From NCBI GenBank assembly GCA_932294295.1, contig OW028581.1:13304162-13368161 (forward strand): DNA of 64,000 bases, read 5' to 3'. A program made the position numbers and the translations under genes. Below, in pieces: positions 1 through 8,719 of this stretch (its first letter is position 1; every line of letters begins with the position of its first letter). The stretch is from Alitta virens. Lineage: Eukaryota; Annelida; Polychaeta; Phyllodocida; Nereididae. A model generated the notes under the pieces. That model made no database searches and had not been told where the DNA came from. It was given only the letters and a program-made list of their open reading frames with translations.

Positions 1-1
1 C

Positions 2-178
2 TCAGTATTATCACCTCAAACCCAAAAATTGCTTTCCAAACATAAAAAGTTAATTTCAAAAATAACCAATAAAAAGAATTCCGATAAGAAGAATTATTCT
101 ATCATTAGAAATAATTCATCCAAGATTCACAACATTTTGCTATCAGCTAAAAAGATCCTGATTAAAGTCTTAAAATGA
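2..178 (+). CDS. Lysine-rich Polinton ORF, C-terminal part (cut by window edge)
   Basis: A reading frame is open from base 2 to a TGA at 176-178 and encodes about 58 residues rich in Lys, Asn and Ser. Its 5' end is outside the window. The stop overlaps the ATG of the next ORF as ATGA. Small, strongly basic ORFs of this kind are common beside the integrase in animal Polintons, and a nucleic-acid-binding or core role is often suspected. That is inference here, because only the tail is visible. Composition alone cannot exclude a chance open frame, but the tight overlap with the next gene favours a real one. Confidence 0.45.
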   Translation, partial: SVLSPQTQKLLSKHKKLISKITNKKNSDKKNYSIIRNNSSKIHNILLSAKKILIKVLK

Positions 179-765
179 AGAAATACGTTTTAATTCCATT
201 CACCAACAGTAATGCAACAGCAGCAGCTGCAGCACCTGCGGTACCTGCAGCACCTGCTGTACCCGCAGTAGCAACTGCAGCTGCTACAACAACGACTGCA
301 GTACCCGCAGTATCAACTGCAGCTGCTACAACAACTGCAGTACCCGCAGTACCCGCAGTAGCAGTACCTGCAGCAGCAGCTGCAGCAACTCCTAAACTAA
401 GTTCTGATAGTATTCTGTCATCAATCCCTCAGAATATCAAATATAAAGCTCGAGCTATACTACAACATATTGAGGATAATGACGAAAATATAACTTGGAA
501 TAAAAAGGGTGAGGTAATAATTAATCAAAATCTTATACCAAACAGTCACATCATTGATTTGATAAAATGCATGCTTTACCGTTATAAAAACGTACAACCA
601 GAAGGTTTACATCAGTTTAGAGTAGCACTGCGAGATAGCAATATACCTCAAACTCTAGTTCAGAATGGCTCAGGGATAATTCGGAAACAAAGTTCACAGA
701 GAAAACCACCACCCGGTGTTCCTATTACTGAAAAAAAAGAGAGATGGATTTGGCACAAGATGTGA
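175..765 (+). CDS. Conserved-type Polinton protein with Ala/Pro/Val repeat
   Basis: The ORF encodes 196 residues. It opens with a short MKKYVLIP-like start, then a low-complexity Ala-Pro-Val-Thr tract at residues 12-75 built on tandem 9-base units. A globular C-terminal part follows at about 80-170, with the pattern IP..I+.KA..IL..I...... I.W...GE. It ends in a basic KPPPGVP segment. Similar small proteins occur next to the integrase in animal Polintons, and their function is not known to me. The start overlaps the preceding stop as ATGA, and the 3' end overlaps the integrase start by 22 bases in another frame. I do not assign a function. Confidence 0.65.
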   Translation: MKKYVLIPFTNSNATAAAAAPAVPAAPAVPAVATAAATTTTAVPAVSTAAATTTAVPAVPAVAVPAAAAAATPKLSSDSILSSIPQNIKYKARAILQHIEDNDENITWNKKGEVIINQNLIPNSHIIDLIKCMLYRYKNVQPEGLHQFRVALRDSNIPQTLVQNGSGIIRKQSSQRKPPPGVPITEKKERWIWHKM

Positions 766-1856
766 GAAACTATCTTCTGGAAAAATTTCAAGATTTTAAC
801 TTTCCTGGAGCCTATAGTAGCGTTGATAAATTCTACAGAGCTATAAAAAAAGATAATAAACATATCTTAACCAGAAAACAAATCAAAGAATTTCTACAAA
901 GTCGAGAGTATTACACATTACTTAGACAAGTGAATACTAACTTTGTTAGAAATCGAGTTGTAACTCCATATATTGGTTATCAAATAGACTTGGATACAGC
1001 TCATATACCGCAGTACGATAAAGATAATTCCGGATATATCTACATCTTAGCTGGGATTGATTGCTTCAGTAAAGTTGCTCATACAGTAGCTTTGAAAAGT
1101 TTGAAATCGCAAGAATTTGTTCCAGCTTTAAAAAGCTTGTTGTTAAAATTAGGGACTATAACCAACTGTCGTTCTGATAGAGGTCCCGAGTTCAGATCCC
1201 GTGCGACACAGAATTTATTCAAGAAACTGAGAATAAATCATTTTTTTACTAATAATACAGAAACAAAAGCCAACATAGTTGAGAGATTTTTCAAGACTTT
1301 AAAAAAGTTATTGTTTACCTATATGCTTGCTCAAAATACACACAAATGGGTTGATCAGTTGCAGAAAGCAACAAATTCCTACAATCACTCTTATCATAGC
1401 AGTATTAAACAGACTCCTGCTTCCGTTACAGTATCGGATGAATACAAAATATGGAAGCAGTTATACGAAACGGAGCAGCCTGATAAGATACAAACCGATT
1501 TTCGTTTTAATATACACGATACGGTTAGGATAAGTGTAGTGAGACACCCATTCATGAGAGCATTTGACGAATCGTGGACAAGAGAACATTTCATCATTGC
1601 TGATAGAATTATGAGAGATATCAAACCAATCTATGTAGTAAAAGACTTGAAAAACGAAGTCTTAAACGGGCATTTCCAAGAAAACGAGCTGCAGAAAGTG
1701 GTAGTTGATGATAATCAGACTTACCTCATAGAAAAAATACTTAAAAGGAAACGAGATAAAGTGTTGGTTAAATGGTTAGGTTGGCCTAAGAAACACTCGA
1801 CATGGATGAAAAAAAGTGAAATAGAACATCTCCAAAAAGCAACACTAGTGACCTAG
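744..1856 (+). CDS. INT: Polinton integrase (DDE family) with C-terminal chromodomain
   Basis: This 370-residue protein is a retroviral-type integrase that would insert the linear element DNA into host chromosomes. The RNase H-like core carries a plausible acidic triad: D82 in YQIDLD, D145 in SDRGPEF and E180 in NIVERF, with 34 residues between the last two. Residues about 325-362 form a chromodomain with the VLVKWLGW core and a downstream TWM motif, expected to bind chromatin and bias target choice. The ATG at 744 lies inside the end of the previous ORF, so expression by reinitiation or a separate transcript is implied. No break is visible. Confidence 0.93.
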   Translation: MDLAQDVRNYLLEKFQDFNFPGAYSSVDKFYRAIKKDNKHILTRKQIKEFLQSREYYTLLRQVNTNFVRNRVVTPYIGYQIDLDTAHIPQYDKDNSGYIYILAGIDCFSKVAHTVALKSLKSQEFVPALKSLLLKLGTITNCRSDRGPEFRSRATQNLFKKLRINHFFTNNTETKANIVERFFKTLKKLLFTYMLAQNTHKWVDQLQKATNSYNHSYHSSIKQTPASVTVSDEYKIWKQLYETEQPDKIQTDFRFNIHDTVRISVVRHPFMRAFDESWTREHFIIADRIMRDIKPIYVVKDLKNEVLNGHFQENELQKVVVDDNQTYLIEKILKRKRDKVLVKWLGWPKKHSTWMKKSEIEHLQKATLVT

Positions 1857-2114
1857 TCTTGTGACCTAGTCTTGTGACCTGTGTCCTAGTCTTGTGTCCT
1901 AGTCTTGTGGCCTGTGGCCTAGTCTTGTGACCTGTGTCCTAGTCTTGTGACCTAGTCTTGTGGCCTGTGTCCTAGTCTTGTGACCTAGTCTTGTGGCCTG
2001 TGGCCTAGTCTTGTGACCTGTGACCTAGTCTTGGGGCCTAGTCTTGTGACCTAGTTTTGTGACCTGTGTCCTAGTTTTGTGACCTAGTTTTGTGACCTAG
2101 TTTTGTGACCTAGA
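1852..2114. repeat. Minisatellite after the integrase
   Basis: Units of the type CTAGTCTTGTGAC (about 13 bases) alternate with a shorter TGTGTCC or TGTGGCC unit, starting at the integrase stop codon. Copies differ by single substitutions. The tract would lie in the integrase 3' untranslated region and separates the integrase cluster from the capsid cluster. Confidence 0.9.
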
Positions 2115-2315
2115 CTAAGAACTGGTACATCCAGGTCTCCAACCCTGGGGTTCCAACCCAGGGCTGCAACCCTGGGGTTCCAAACCCAGGGTTCCAAACC
2201 CAGGGTAGGGCTTACTGTTATGTGCGTTCTTGCGTGCACTGTTGGGTGCACACTTGGGTGCATCTTGGGTGCACTCTTGTGTACAAGTACCCGGTAGTAT
2301 ATTACACAGTGGTGA
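2115..2315. repeat. Short dyad and GGGTGCA repeats upstream of the capsid cluster
   Basis: The first half repeats CCCTGGG and CCCAGGG in alternating orientation, so several small hairpins can form. The second half repeats GGGTGCA, including GTGCAC palindromes. It ends just before the penton-like ORF, so it may contain the capsid-cluster promoter, but no TATA-like box stands out. Confidence 0.6.
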
Positions 2316-2759
2316 ATGAGAAAAAGAACATTCTTAATCATGACATCGTTTGTGGTGTATGCTTCTAGTACAGATAGTAAAAATATTTTCACTGACAATA
2401 ATCCTAATGATTTTATAGTGCAACTAGATAGAAATATCAACCTCTGCGCGGAATCTTATGTGGAATTGCTAGACATTAGATGTAGAATTAACGAAAGAAC
2501 CAAAGAAGAGATATATATTTTTAGCGATGTGTGTCAGGAATCTTTTCTATACGGAAAATTGTCACCAGTCTTGCGAGTTTTTCAATTACCAGGGTTGAAG
2601 GTTTCTCACACAGAATTCGTACGCCCGATTAAATTGAAAACTATTCAAGGACAACTCAATCGCTTCAGAATATATATAAAACCCAGAGAAACCACATCAC
2701 CACCACTATCACTTTCGGAACTGAACGTAACACTTCGTTTTCACAATGTCAGTTATTAA
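2316..2759 (+). CDS. Minor capsid (penton-like, single jelly-roll) protein
   Basis: The ORF encodes 147 residues in the size range of Polinton minor capsid proteins. These form pentameric vertices of the icosahedral shell. The sequence is beta-rich, with an SFVVYASS start, an N-terminal strand containing DFIVQL, and alternating hydrophobic segments to the C terminus. A second ATG at 2340 (MTSFVVY) fits the family start better than 2316. The gene overlaps the next ORF by 14 bases and begins a tight plus-strand series of four structural genes. Assignment rests on length, composition and position just before the major capsid gene, not on an active-site motif. Confidence 0.7.
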   Translation: MRKRTFLIMTSFVVYASSTDSKNIFTDNNPNDFIVQLDRNINLCAESYVELLDIRCRINERTKEEIYIFSDVCQESFLYGKLSPVLRVFQLPGLKVSHTEFVRPIKLKTIQGQLNRFRIYIKPRETTSPPLSLSELNVTLRFHNVSY

Positions 2760-3039
2760 TGATTACGATAGTTGGAAAAAGCATTACGCTGCAATGATTG
2801 ATGGAAAAATTTTACCAAATCAAAAAATATTTGTGGTAAACGATTCAACTACTCAATCGGGCAAAGGTTTGCAAGTTGTAACTGCAGCCGCACAGAAAGA
2901 TAACATGTCACGCTCTATCATTAACAAAGCTATAAAATCGAGTAAAAAGAAAAAATCGCCTCAGTCTAGATCTAAACACCGGAGCAAGAACACTAAAACT
3001 AGACAGACTAAGAAAAAGGTTGTAAGAAGGAGACGATAA
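2746..3039 (+). CDS. Small basic core-like protein (pX/pVII-like)
   Basis: This 97-residue protein has an ordinary N-terminal half and a very basic C-terminal half of Lys, Arg and Ser, ending in VVRRRR. That composition resembles DNA-condensing core proteins of adenovirus-like particles and the basic small proteins of adintoviruses. A role in packaging DNA inside the capsid is inferred from charge and from its place between the two capsid genes. It overlaps the penton-like gene by 14 bases and stops one base before the major capsid ATG. Confidence 0.6.
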   Translation: MSVINDYDSWKKHYAAMIDGKILPNQKIFVVNDSTTQSGKGLQVVTAAAQKDNMSRSIINKAIKSSKKKKSPQSRSKHRSKNTKTRQTKKKVVRRRR

Positions 3040-3040
3040 A

Positions 3041-4360
3041 ATGCAAGCTCACGATGATTCTCTCAACCTTTTTTGCGTACAACCTACCAACAAAGCAATA
3101 TCGCAATCTCAAATGATAGAACATCTTCCAATCTCACAACTATCCAGCGGATGTGTGGAATTTAGTGTAACTTCACAAAATTTTATCGACTTTTCCCGTT
3201 CACACATTCAACTTAGGTGTAAAATTGTTATAGGGGAGAATGATCCTATCAAATTTGTTGAATCATTGGAGAAATATGATGCTACCGGTGATGTAGCACC
3301 TACAAATTGTTTAATCGCATCAATGTTTCAGAAAGTTGACCTCAGTTTACAACATCAATCGATATCTAATGATATCCCTACTTACTGCTATCCTTATAAA
3401 TATATGCTGGATACTCTTTTAACGAGTAAAGTAGACGAACAACTGGGAATATTATTCACCAAAGATCTAAGTACTGCGATAAATACTTGTAGTAATTTCA
3501 AGGCAGTAGCAGGAACTGATAATGCCGTTACGGATGGGAACCCTGCATTGAAAAAAAGAACAAAGTTTGTTAACCAGGGGCAAGAGTTTGTTATGACTGG
3601 ATCTATTGGAGTGGATTTCATGAAACAGAAAAGGTTATTATTACACAACACCAACATTGGATTGAAATTTTGGCCTTCTACACCCGAATTTTCCTTGCTC
3701 TCTTCCGAATTAACCCAAAAATTTAATATTAAAATATTGGATGCTAAGCTAGTGTTATGTCATGTTACCTTAGACCCAGCAGTTGGTGTTGCTATCAGTG
3801 ATGCCCTAAAACTTAAATCAGCTCAATATCCTTATATCAATTCAAAAATGCGAACTCACACTATAGCTAAAGGTAGTCAAGTGGCTACGATTAATGATTT
3901 ATTCGGAACCGAATGCCCAGAACAATTAATCGTTTGTATGGCTAAATCTGCAGCTGTCAGCGGCTCATTCCAACACAATCCATATTTTTTTAGTCACTTT
4001 AACATCAGTGAGATAGGATTGTATTTAAACAACATTTCTCTCCCAGCTAAACCACTTCAAGTTAAATTCGGTGATACAGCTTACCAATCTCATTATTTAG
4101 AGGCTTGGCAGAGACTTCACAGACTGAACCCAGACTCTATCATTTCTTTCGAAGATTTCCATAGAGGATACACAATATTCTGCTTCGATCTAGGGAATAG
4201 AGAAAATTTTGAAGAGTTGCTTCCAATTTCGCACACAGGAACAACCAAACTCGAACTTAGATTTTCAAAAGCTCTGGAAGACTCAATAGTAGTCTTTCTG
4301 TATGGGAAATTTAAAGGCTTGTTGAGTATCGATGCTGCACGAAACATTACTACACAATGA
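3041..4360 (+). CDS. MCP: Major capsid protein (double jelly-roll, hexon-like)
   Basis: The protein has 439 residues, usual for the metazoan Polinton capsid family often annotated as F54H12.2-like. The N terminus has the family layout of a short DLF-type motif (SLNLFCVQPTN), then I.HLPIS and a predicted beta-strand series leading to DFSRSHIQLR. Two beta-rich halves separated by a loop-rich middle fit a double jelly-roll that trimerises into capsomers. The stop overlaps the protease start as ATGA, linking capsid and maturation protease. No frameshift or premature stop is present. Confidence 0.82.
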   Translation: MQAHDDSLNLFCVQPTNKAISQSQMIEHLPISQLSSGCVEFSVTSQNFIDFSRSHIQLRCKIVIGENDPIKFVESLEKYDATGDVAPTNCLIASMFQKVDLSLQHQSISNDIPTYCYPYKYMLDTLLTSKVDEQLGILFTKDLSTAINTCSNFKAVAGTDNAVTDGNPALKKRTKFVNQGQEFVMTGSIGVDFMKQKRLLLHNTNIGLKFWPSTPEFSLLSSELTQKFNIKILDAKLVLCHVTLDPAVGVAISDALKLKSAQYPYINSKMRTHTIAKGSQVATINDLFGTECPEQLIVCMAKSAAVSGSFQHNPYFFSHFNISEIGLYLNNISLPAKPLQVKFGDTAYQSHYLEAWQRLHRLNPDSIISFEDFHRGYTIFCFDLGNRENFEELLPISHTGTTKLELRFSKALEDSIVVFLYGKFKGLLSIDAARNITTQ

Positions 4361-4791
4361 ACACTTCGGAAATAACTAACATTTTACGTAGACACTATCC
4401 AGAGTTTGGTGGGGTTTACCCTGCTAACCATATTCATTTAATCAAAGATAACACTATAGCTATATTGAATACCGATGAAGCCAATAGTGCAGGCACTCAT
4501 TGGGTTGCTGTATTTGTGAATAATCATACTTGCGAATTTTTTGATTCTTTGGGTGAAAACCCGGAAAACTATCATTCTTATTGGCACAAGTTTTTAATTA
4601 AAAAGTGCGGTAGGTACGTATACAATGATATTGCTCTTCAAAACCTTAAATCCGATGACTGCGGTAAATTTTGTATATTCTATACTATTTTGCGTAGTCA
4701 GGGAATAGAATTTTCTTCTATCGTTCGTTTGTTGAAAAATGTGAATCTTGATAGTTTTATATATTCTCTAATGTATGAGAGCGTTATCTGA
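4357..4791 (+). CDS. PRO: Adenain-type maturation cysteine protease
   Basis: The ORF encodes 144 residues, a compact C5/C48-like protease that would process capsid or core proteins during particle maturation. The catalytic set is visible in order: H48 in GTHWVAVF, D63 in FFDSLG, oxyanion Q95 in LQNLKS, and nucleophile C102 in DDCGKFC. Spacing matches adenovirus protease-like enzymes. The gene starts inside the capsid stop codon (ATGA) and ends the plus-strand structural cluster. It faces the minus-strand RING gene across a 400-base region with hairpin repeats. Confidence 0.9.
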   Translation: MNTSEITNILRRHYPEFGGVYPANHIHLIKDNTIAILNTDEANSAGTHWVAVFVNNHTCEFFDSLGENPENYHSYWHKFLIKKCGRYVYNDIALQNLKSDDCGKFCIFYTILRSQGIEFSSIVRLLKNVNLDSFIYSLMYESVI

Positions 4792-4841
4792 CCTCTGTCG
4801 CGGTATTAAGTTACCCATAAGTCAAAATAACGCACTGAAAA

Positions 4842-4847
4842 AATAAA
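4842..4847 (+). terminator. Candidate poly(A) signal AATAAA of the capsid/protease transcript
   Basis: A canonical AATAAA lies 50 bases after the protease stop, before the first of three hairpin repeats. The position suits the 3' end of the structural transcript, but the region is A-rich, so chance is possible. Confidence 0.45.
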
Positions 4848-4874
4848 ACTGCAAAAAAATTTCAATTTTCAAAA

Positions 4875-5059
4875 GTTATGATGTCACTGGCAGGATTGAG
4901 AAATCTGTAAACATCATGACACCAAAAAAATTAAATAAAAAAGTTATGATGTCACTGGCAGGATTGAGAAATCTGTAAACATCATAACACCAAAAAAAAT
5001 AAAATAAAAAAAAGTTATGATGTCACTGGCAGGATTGAGAAATCTGTAAACATCATAAC
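4875..5059. repeat. Three copies of a 46-base hairpin-forming unit
   Basis: Units start at 4875, 4943 and 5014, about 70 bases apart, and are nearly identical. Each is bounded by GTTATGATGT and its inverse ACATCATAAC (the first copy has one change), with an inner GATT/AATC pair around GAGA. A long bipartite stem-loop could form in DNA or RNA. The spacers are A-rich and contain further AATAAA-like sequences. The array lies between convergent gene ends. Confidence 0.85.
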
Positions 5060-5187
5060 ACCAAAAAATAATATTTAGGACTAGTGACACTGTACTTTGG
5101 GGAACCTCCACGTGGTCAGTGTTGGATACAACTGTTTATCACTTTTTAAAAAGTAATAAATAGTTGGAACTAATACCCCAAAACTAG

Positions 5188-5862
5188 TTAAAATCTCGAA
5201 AATTCATCAGCTTCCCACTCAACACTCTCCAATCTACCATTAACAATTCTAACCATTGCATCAGAGATGGTTTGAAATGAGACTCTGCTGTAATCCACCA
5301 CCATCTCATCAATTGATGAGTCATAATAAATTGAAGGTCCTACCTGAAAGTCTTCCGTTTCAAAAATATCCTGTGGTGATCCAACACTTACCTGAGGATC
5401 TCCACCCTCCCCAGCTTCCAGCTGATCCACCTCTAATACCACCATTTCCCTCTCAATTCCTATCTCCGAATTCTCCTCAGCTTCCAGCATTGAATTCTCC
5501 CCCGAATTCTCCACCGAATTCTCCTCCGAATTCTCCTCAGCTTCCAGCATTGAATTCTCCTCCGAATTCTCCTCCGAATTCTCCTCCGAATTCTCCTCCG
5601 CTTCCAGCATTGGATTCTCCTCCGCTTCCAGCATTGGATTCTCCTGCGCTTCCAGCATTGGATTCTCCTCCGAATTCTCATGCAAAAATTTGCTTAATTC
5701 TTCAAAAAGCCACTCTTTACGACAGTGTGGACATTTCAAAGCACCATAAATGACGAAATCGAAATTATTAATGTATGCTGAACAACATGAGTGGTGAATT
5801 ATGGCATTACAGCAGAACAATTGCTTACCACCATCTACCAAACATATTACACACACATCCAT
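5188..5862 (-). CDS. RING-type zinc-finger protein, likely E3 ubiquitin ligase
   Basis: The 224-residue protein begins with a zinc-binding module. C4 and C7 (CVIC), C17/C18, H23/H24, C26/C27 and C44/C47 (CPHC) fit a RING or C4HC3 variant, so E3 ubiquitin-ligase activity is a reasonable family-based inference. Residues about 60-130 are tandem acidic repeats of EEN and PMLEA units. The C-terminal 90 residues are unique and acidic, without a recognised domain. The gene is on the minus strand, opposite the structural cluster. Repeat-rich DNA also opens long antisense frames here, which I treat as artefacts. Confidence 0.8.
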   Translation of the reverse strand: MDVCVICLVDGGKQLFCCNAIIHHSCCSAYINNFDFVIYGALKCPHCRKEWLFEELSKFLHENSEENPMLEAQENPMLEAEENPMLEAEENSEENSEENSEENSMLEAEENSEENSVENSGENSMLEAEENSEIGIEREMVVLEVDQLEAGEGGDPQVSVGSPQDIFETEDFQVGPSIYYDSSIDEMVVDYSRVSFQTISDAMVRIVNGRLESVEWEADEFSRF

Positions 5863-6017
5863 GTTAGTGATCTCTTTCCTGTAGTGGACTAATCACAACT
5901 GAAGTGAAATTTGAAAAAATCCCTAGTTCGCATAATTTAAAAAAATGCAGTGATGTGTGCATGTGTGCAATGGGGTATGGATCAATAAATTGAACCAAAA
6001 CCCTTTCATTTCCTAAA

Positions 6018-6129
6018 ATATAACCCATGTGGGTGCATTACATTCATTAAGTGCATTCAAAAAATTGCTGAGGATATAACCCATGTGGGTGCATTACATT
6101 CATTAAGTGCATTCAAAAAATTGCTGAGG
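6018..6129. repeat. Tandem 56-base duplication
   Basis: Bases 6018-6073 are repeated almost exactly at 6074-6129. Each unit holds CCCATGTGGG, a perfect palindrome with an E-box-like centre. It lies between the RING start (minus) and the membrane-protein start (plus), so it may be a duplicated piece of a divergent promoter. Confidence 0.85.
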
Positions 6130-6150
6130 TGAGGAGATACAGCTATTATG

Positions 6151-6170
6151 TTTAAACAGTAAACTTTGAA
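6151..6170 (+). promoter_or_regulatory. 20-base element shared with 9941-9960
   Basis: TTTAAACAGTAAACTTTGAA at 6151 differs by one base from the sequence at 9941. Both copies lie upstream of a plus-strand intron-containing membrane-protein gene (starts 6608 and 10067). A common promoter or leader element is plausible but unproven. Confidence 0.35.
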
Positions 6171-6607
6171 AGAGTTTTTTTAGATTAAAAGTTTGATAGG
6201 CATCCATTGAGGCTATAAACCTATTACCCAACTCCTTTACCCCAAATCACAGTTTGGTCTAGGTTTGGTATGCCACCATAGCATAATTGACCTTATCCCA
6301 GATTAGATGTAAGACTGATAGGGCTGACAGCTGTTTGGTGTCTGTAGGTTCAAACTCATTAAGGATTAAGGTATCTTGTCTTATCATTTCATATTGCTCC
6401 AATCCCACCTACTGTGTAATCACTCCAATGATCAAGGATGTATTGATCCTAGAAGGAGGTCTTTGTTGTGTTCATTAATCAGAAGCATAATGTGCTTTGA
6501 TGTAGAGTTAATTTATCTTTATTACTATTAATTAGTGATATGACTGAAGAATTCACTGCTAAATCCAAGTTCCACCCCATTCTCTAGTTTTCATTGGAGA
6601 GGAGCAC

Positions 6608-8002
6608 ATGATTTTTTTCACTATGTTTGGATTGTTTGAATTGTTATTGTTTTTTGGTTCGTTTGAGTTTGTCCAAACTCAGGTTTTGTGTTTGGAGGGG
6701 AATTACTGTATCTGTGAAGATGCAGTAATGAAGTGTGATAATGTTGTGCCCTTTCTACCTCTGGAAGGAAGGACTGAAACTGTGTTGGTTGCACACTTTA
6801 GTAATGTGCAAGATGGGTATGGAGTCAAGACTTCGAATTTGGAAGGATATCTGCATGTGGAACTTTATGGTGTGTGTGGTATCTCTCGGCTGAGGAAGTG
6901 GAGTTATGGGTGTAATGACGAATCCGGTGTTGGAACAACTGTTGACATGGATGATGTGGATGATGTGGCTGAAGACAAAACGGATGATGAAGATGATGAT
7001 GATGATGATGAAATGTTTGATGTGGAGGTTGAAGGGTGGTTCGGATTTTTCTCCGTGTCTTTGGCTGGATTGTTGACGTTGAATGTAAGCGTTATGTGCG
7101 GTTTGCTGAAGACATGGAGAAGAATCAACCAATTCAGAAGACAAGCTCCACCACCACCCTGTTCCGTTTCCACGATATTATGGCTACAGAAAATCATACA
7201 CCGGGTGATAATGTTCATGTGCCGCTGTCAAGCTTGCAAGAGAAGGGCTCCCCCTTCTCTAGAAAGTAAGTCTTTTTAAATTTAAATTTTTATTATTAAC
7301 CGAACGTTTATGCGTCTTACTGTATAGCACTACCCACGCGTTAATGTTTACATTATTAGATCTAAAAAAAGCATCGCTTCGCGCATGCGCGATGCGGTAT
7401 CTTGCAGCTTCTATTTTCCTCCGTAGTAAAAAGAGCGGCGCTGCTGGCGCTGCTGGCTCCGCTGGCGCTGCTGGGGAGATCCTAAAAATGACGTCACCCG
7501 GGAGGGAATACCCTTGACGCTGCGCGCTACAACGCATGCGCGATGCGGTATCTTGAAGCTTCTATTATCCTCCGCAACGTAAAGAGTGGCGCTGTTGACG
7601 CTGCTGGCGCTGCTGGCGCTGCTGGCTCCGCTGGCGCTGCTGGCGCTGCTGGCTCCGCTGGGGAGATCCTAAAAATGACGTCATACCAGCGGGGAATATC
7701 CCAGCAGGGAATCCTCGGATCGTTGTAAAGAGTAAATTAGTTTTAATAATAGAACGGAGTGGGGAAAAATGCTGATATTAAGTTTATTATTTTTTATTTC
7801 AGTTCCACGCGGATTGAGACTCCCGAGAACCCTGCAGGACTTGGTGGGTGCGCCATCCCCGTCTCCTACAGTGAGTGGCCCGGTGACGAGGTCCATGACA
7901 GCCGCTGCTGCTGCCGCTACCGCTGCCACCACCGCTGCCGCCGCAGCCGCCGCTGCTCAGACGCCTCGTGGTCGCCCCCAAGATGTAGAGAGCGGGCTTT
8001 AA
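6608..8002 (+). CDS. Two-exon single-pass membrane glycoprotein-like accessory protein
   Basis: Exons are inferred as 6608-7265 and 7803-8002. The donor is GTAAGT at 7266 and the acceptor TTATTTCAG ends at 7802. Joining them keeps one frame and gives about 285 residues. The N terminus is a hydrophobic signal peptide. A short Cys-containing ectodomain follows whose CxC pattern near residues 30-45 recalls a leucine-rich-repeat N-cap. Then come a long acidic Asp/Glu run, a transmembrane helix near residues 143-165, and a basic Cys-containing tail. Exon 2 adds a Pro/Ser/Ala-rich tail. Unspliced, the frame stops seven codons past the exon end. Function is unknown; a cell-surface or virion membrane role is only a guess. 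Confidence 0.6.
7372..7718. repeat. Duplicated promoter-like module inside the intron
   Basis: Two related units (about 7376-7530 and 7532-7718) each contain a CGCATGCGCG core (NRF-1-like; 7380-7391 and 7533-7542), a GCTGCTGGC tract of different length, and a perfect TGACGTCA CRE (7489-7496 and 7676-7683). The module lies in the inferred intron of the membrane-protein gene. It could drive an internal transcript starting at the ATG at 7769, which would place a hydrophobic leader in front of the exon 2 tail. It is GC-rich against AT-rich surroundings. Confidence 0.7.
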
Positions 8003-8495
8003 TTATTATATATTAAAGATGATTGAATGATATTATGACTTGATTTTTTTTTTCAAAAGACACTCTGCCAGTTTGTTATGAAAAAAATGTTAGCCGTGAA
8101 CAGCTATTAAACACTTCTCTCACATTCGCCCAACATCACGGGAAGATCGCAGAGCACGGTTGAGCATAATTTGGAATATAGACAGTTGAAATCTGTCCTT
8201 TTTTTTAAATTTTTTTTAATTTTTAAATTTTTTTTTGTGACTCGTTTTCTCTCCCTCTTTATGATGTGGATGGTTAAATCTAACCCGGGTCGGATTTTTC
8301 CCTTCCACAGTGGGTGAATATGAAATGAAGCGTATTGTACACAATTAAGCGACTCAGCCATTTATGAGTGGTGCTGTCACACCGAGATGGCGGAGATTTA
8401 GATCCTTCAACCATCTCCTTACGAAAGGAAGTTGACACCGAGTCACATTTTTTAATACAAATCGAGCCAAATATATATATATATATATTTCAGTA
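8003..8495. other. Spacer without a convincing gene
   Basis: The stretch holds T-rich tracts, a weak minus-strand frame of 84 codons (8107-8361) without recognisable features, and a YY1-like GAGATGGCGGAG near 8385. Nothing else is supported. Confidence 0.4.
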
Positions 8496-8716
8496 GCCAA
8501 GCTAAAAGCTACAAGCTAAAAGCTACAAACTAAAAGCTACAAGCTAAAAGCTACAAGCTAAAAGCTACAAGCTAAAAGCTACAAACTAAAAGCTACAAGC
8601 TAAAAGCTACAAGCTAAAAGCTACAAGCTAAAAGCTACAAGCTAAAAGCTACAAGCTAAAAGCTACAAGCTAAAAGCTACAAGCTAAAAGCTACAAGCTA
8701 AAAGCTACAAGCTAGC
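8496..8716. repeat. 14-base minisatellite (AAGCTAAAAGCTAC units)
   Basis: About 15 nearly identical 14-base units occur in tandem, ending in AGCT repeats. The TAG stop of the minus-strand ORF at 8720 lies right at its edge. It separates the convergent 3' ends of the membrane-protein gene and the CARD gene pair. Confidence 0.95.
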
Positions 8717-8719
8717 TAG

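Noticed and set aside
1852..2114. CRISPR-like array
   Set aside because: Units are contiguous and variable with no unique spacers, in animal DNA; it is a minisatellite.
5256..5753. 165-codon plus-strand frame rich in Pro/Ser/Leu
   Set aside because: It is antisense to the RING gene and arises from its tandem repeats; it has no domain and no independent support.
6755..7218. Two minus-strand frames of 104 and 129 codons
   Set aside because: They are shadows of the membrane glycoprotein; the poly-Ser or poly-Ile runs mirror its Asp codon run.
8107..8361. 84-codon basic minus-strand frame
   Set aside because: Low-complexity Lys runs come from T-rich DNA and no domain is visible; it is kept only as spacer description.
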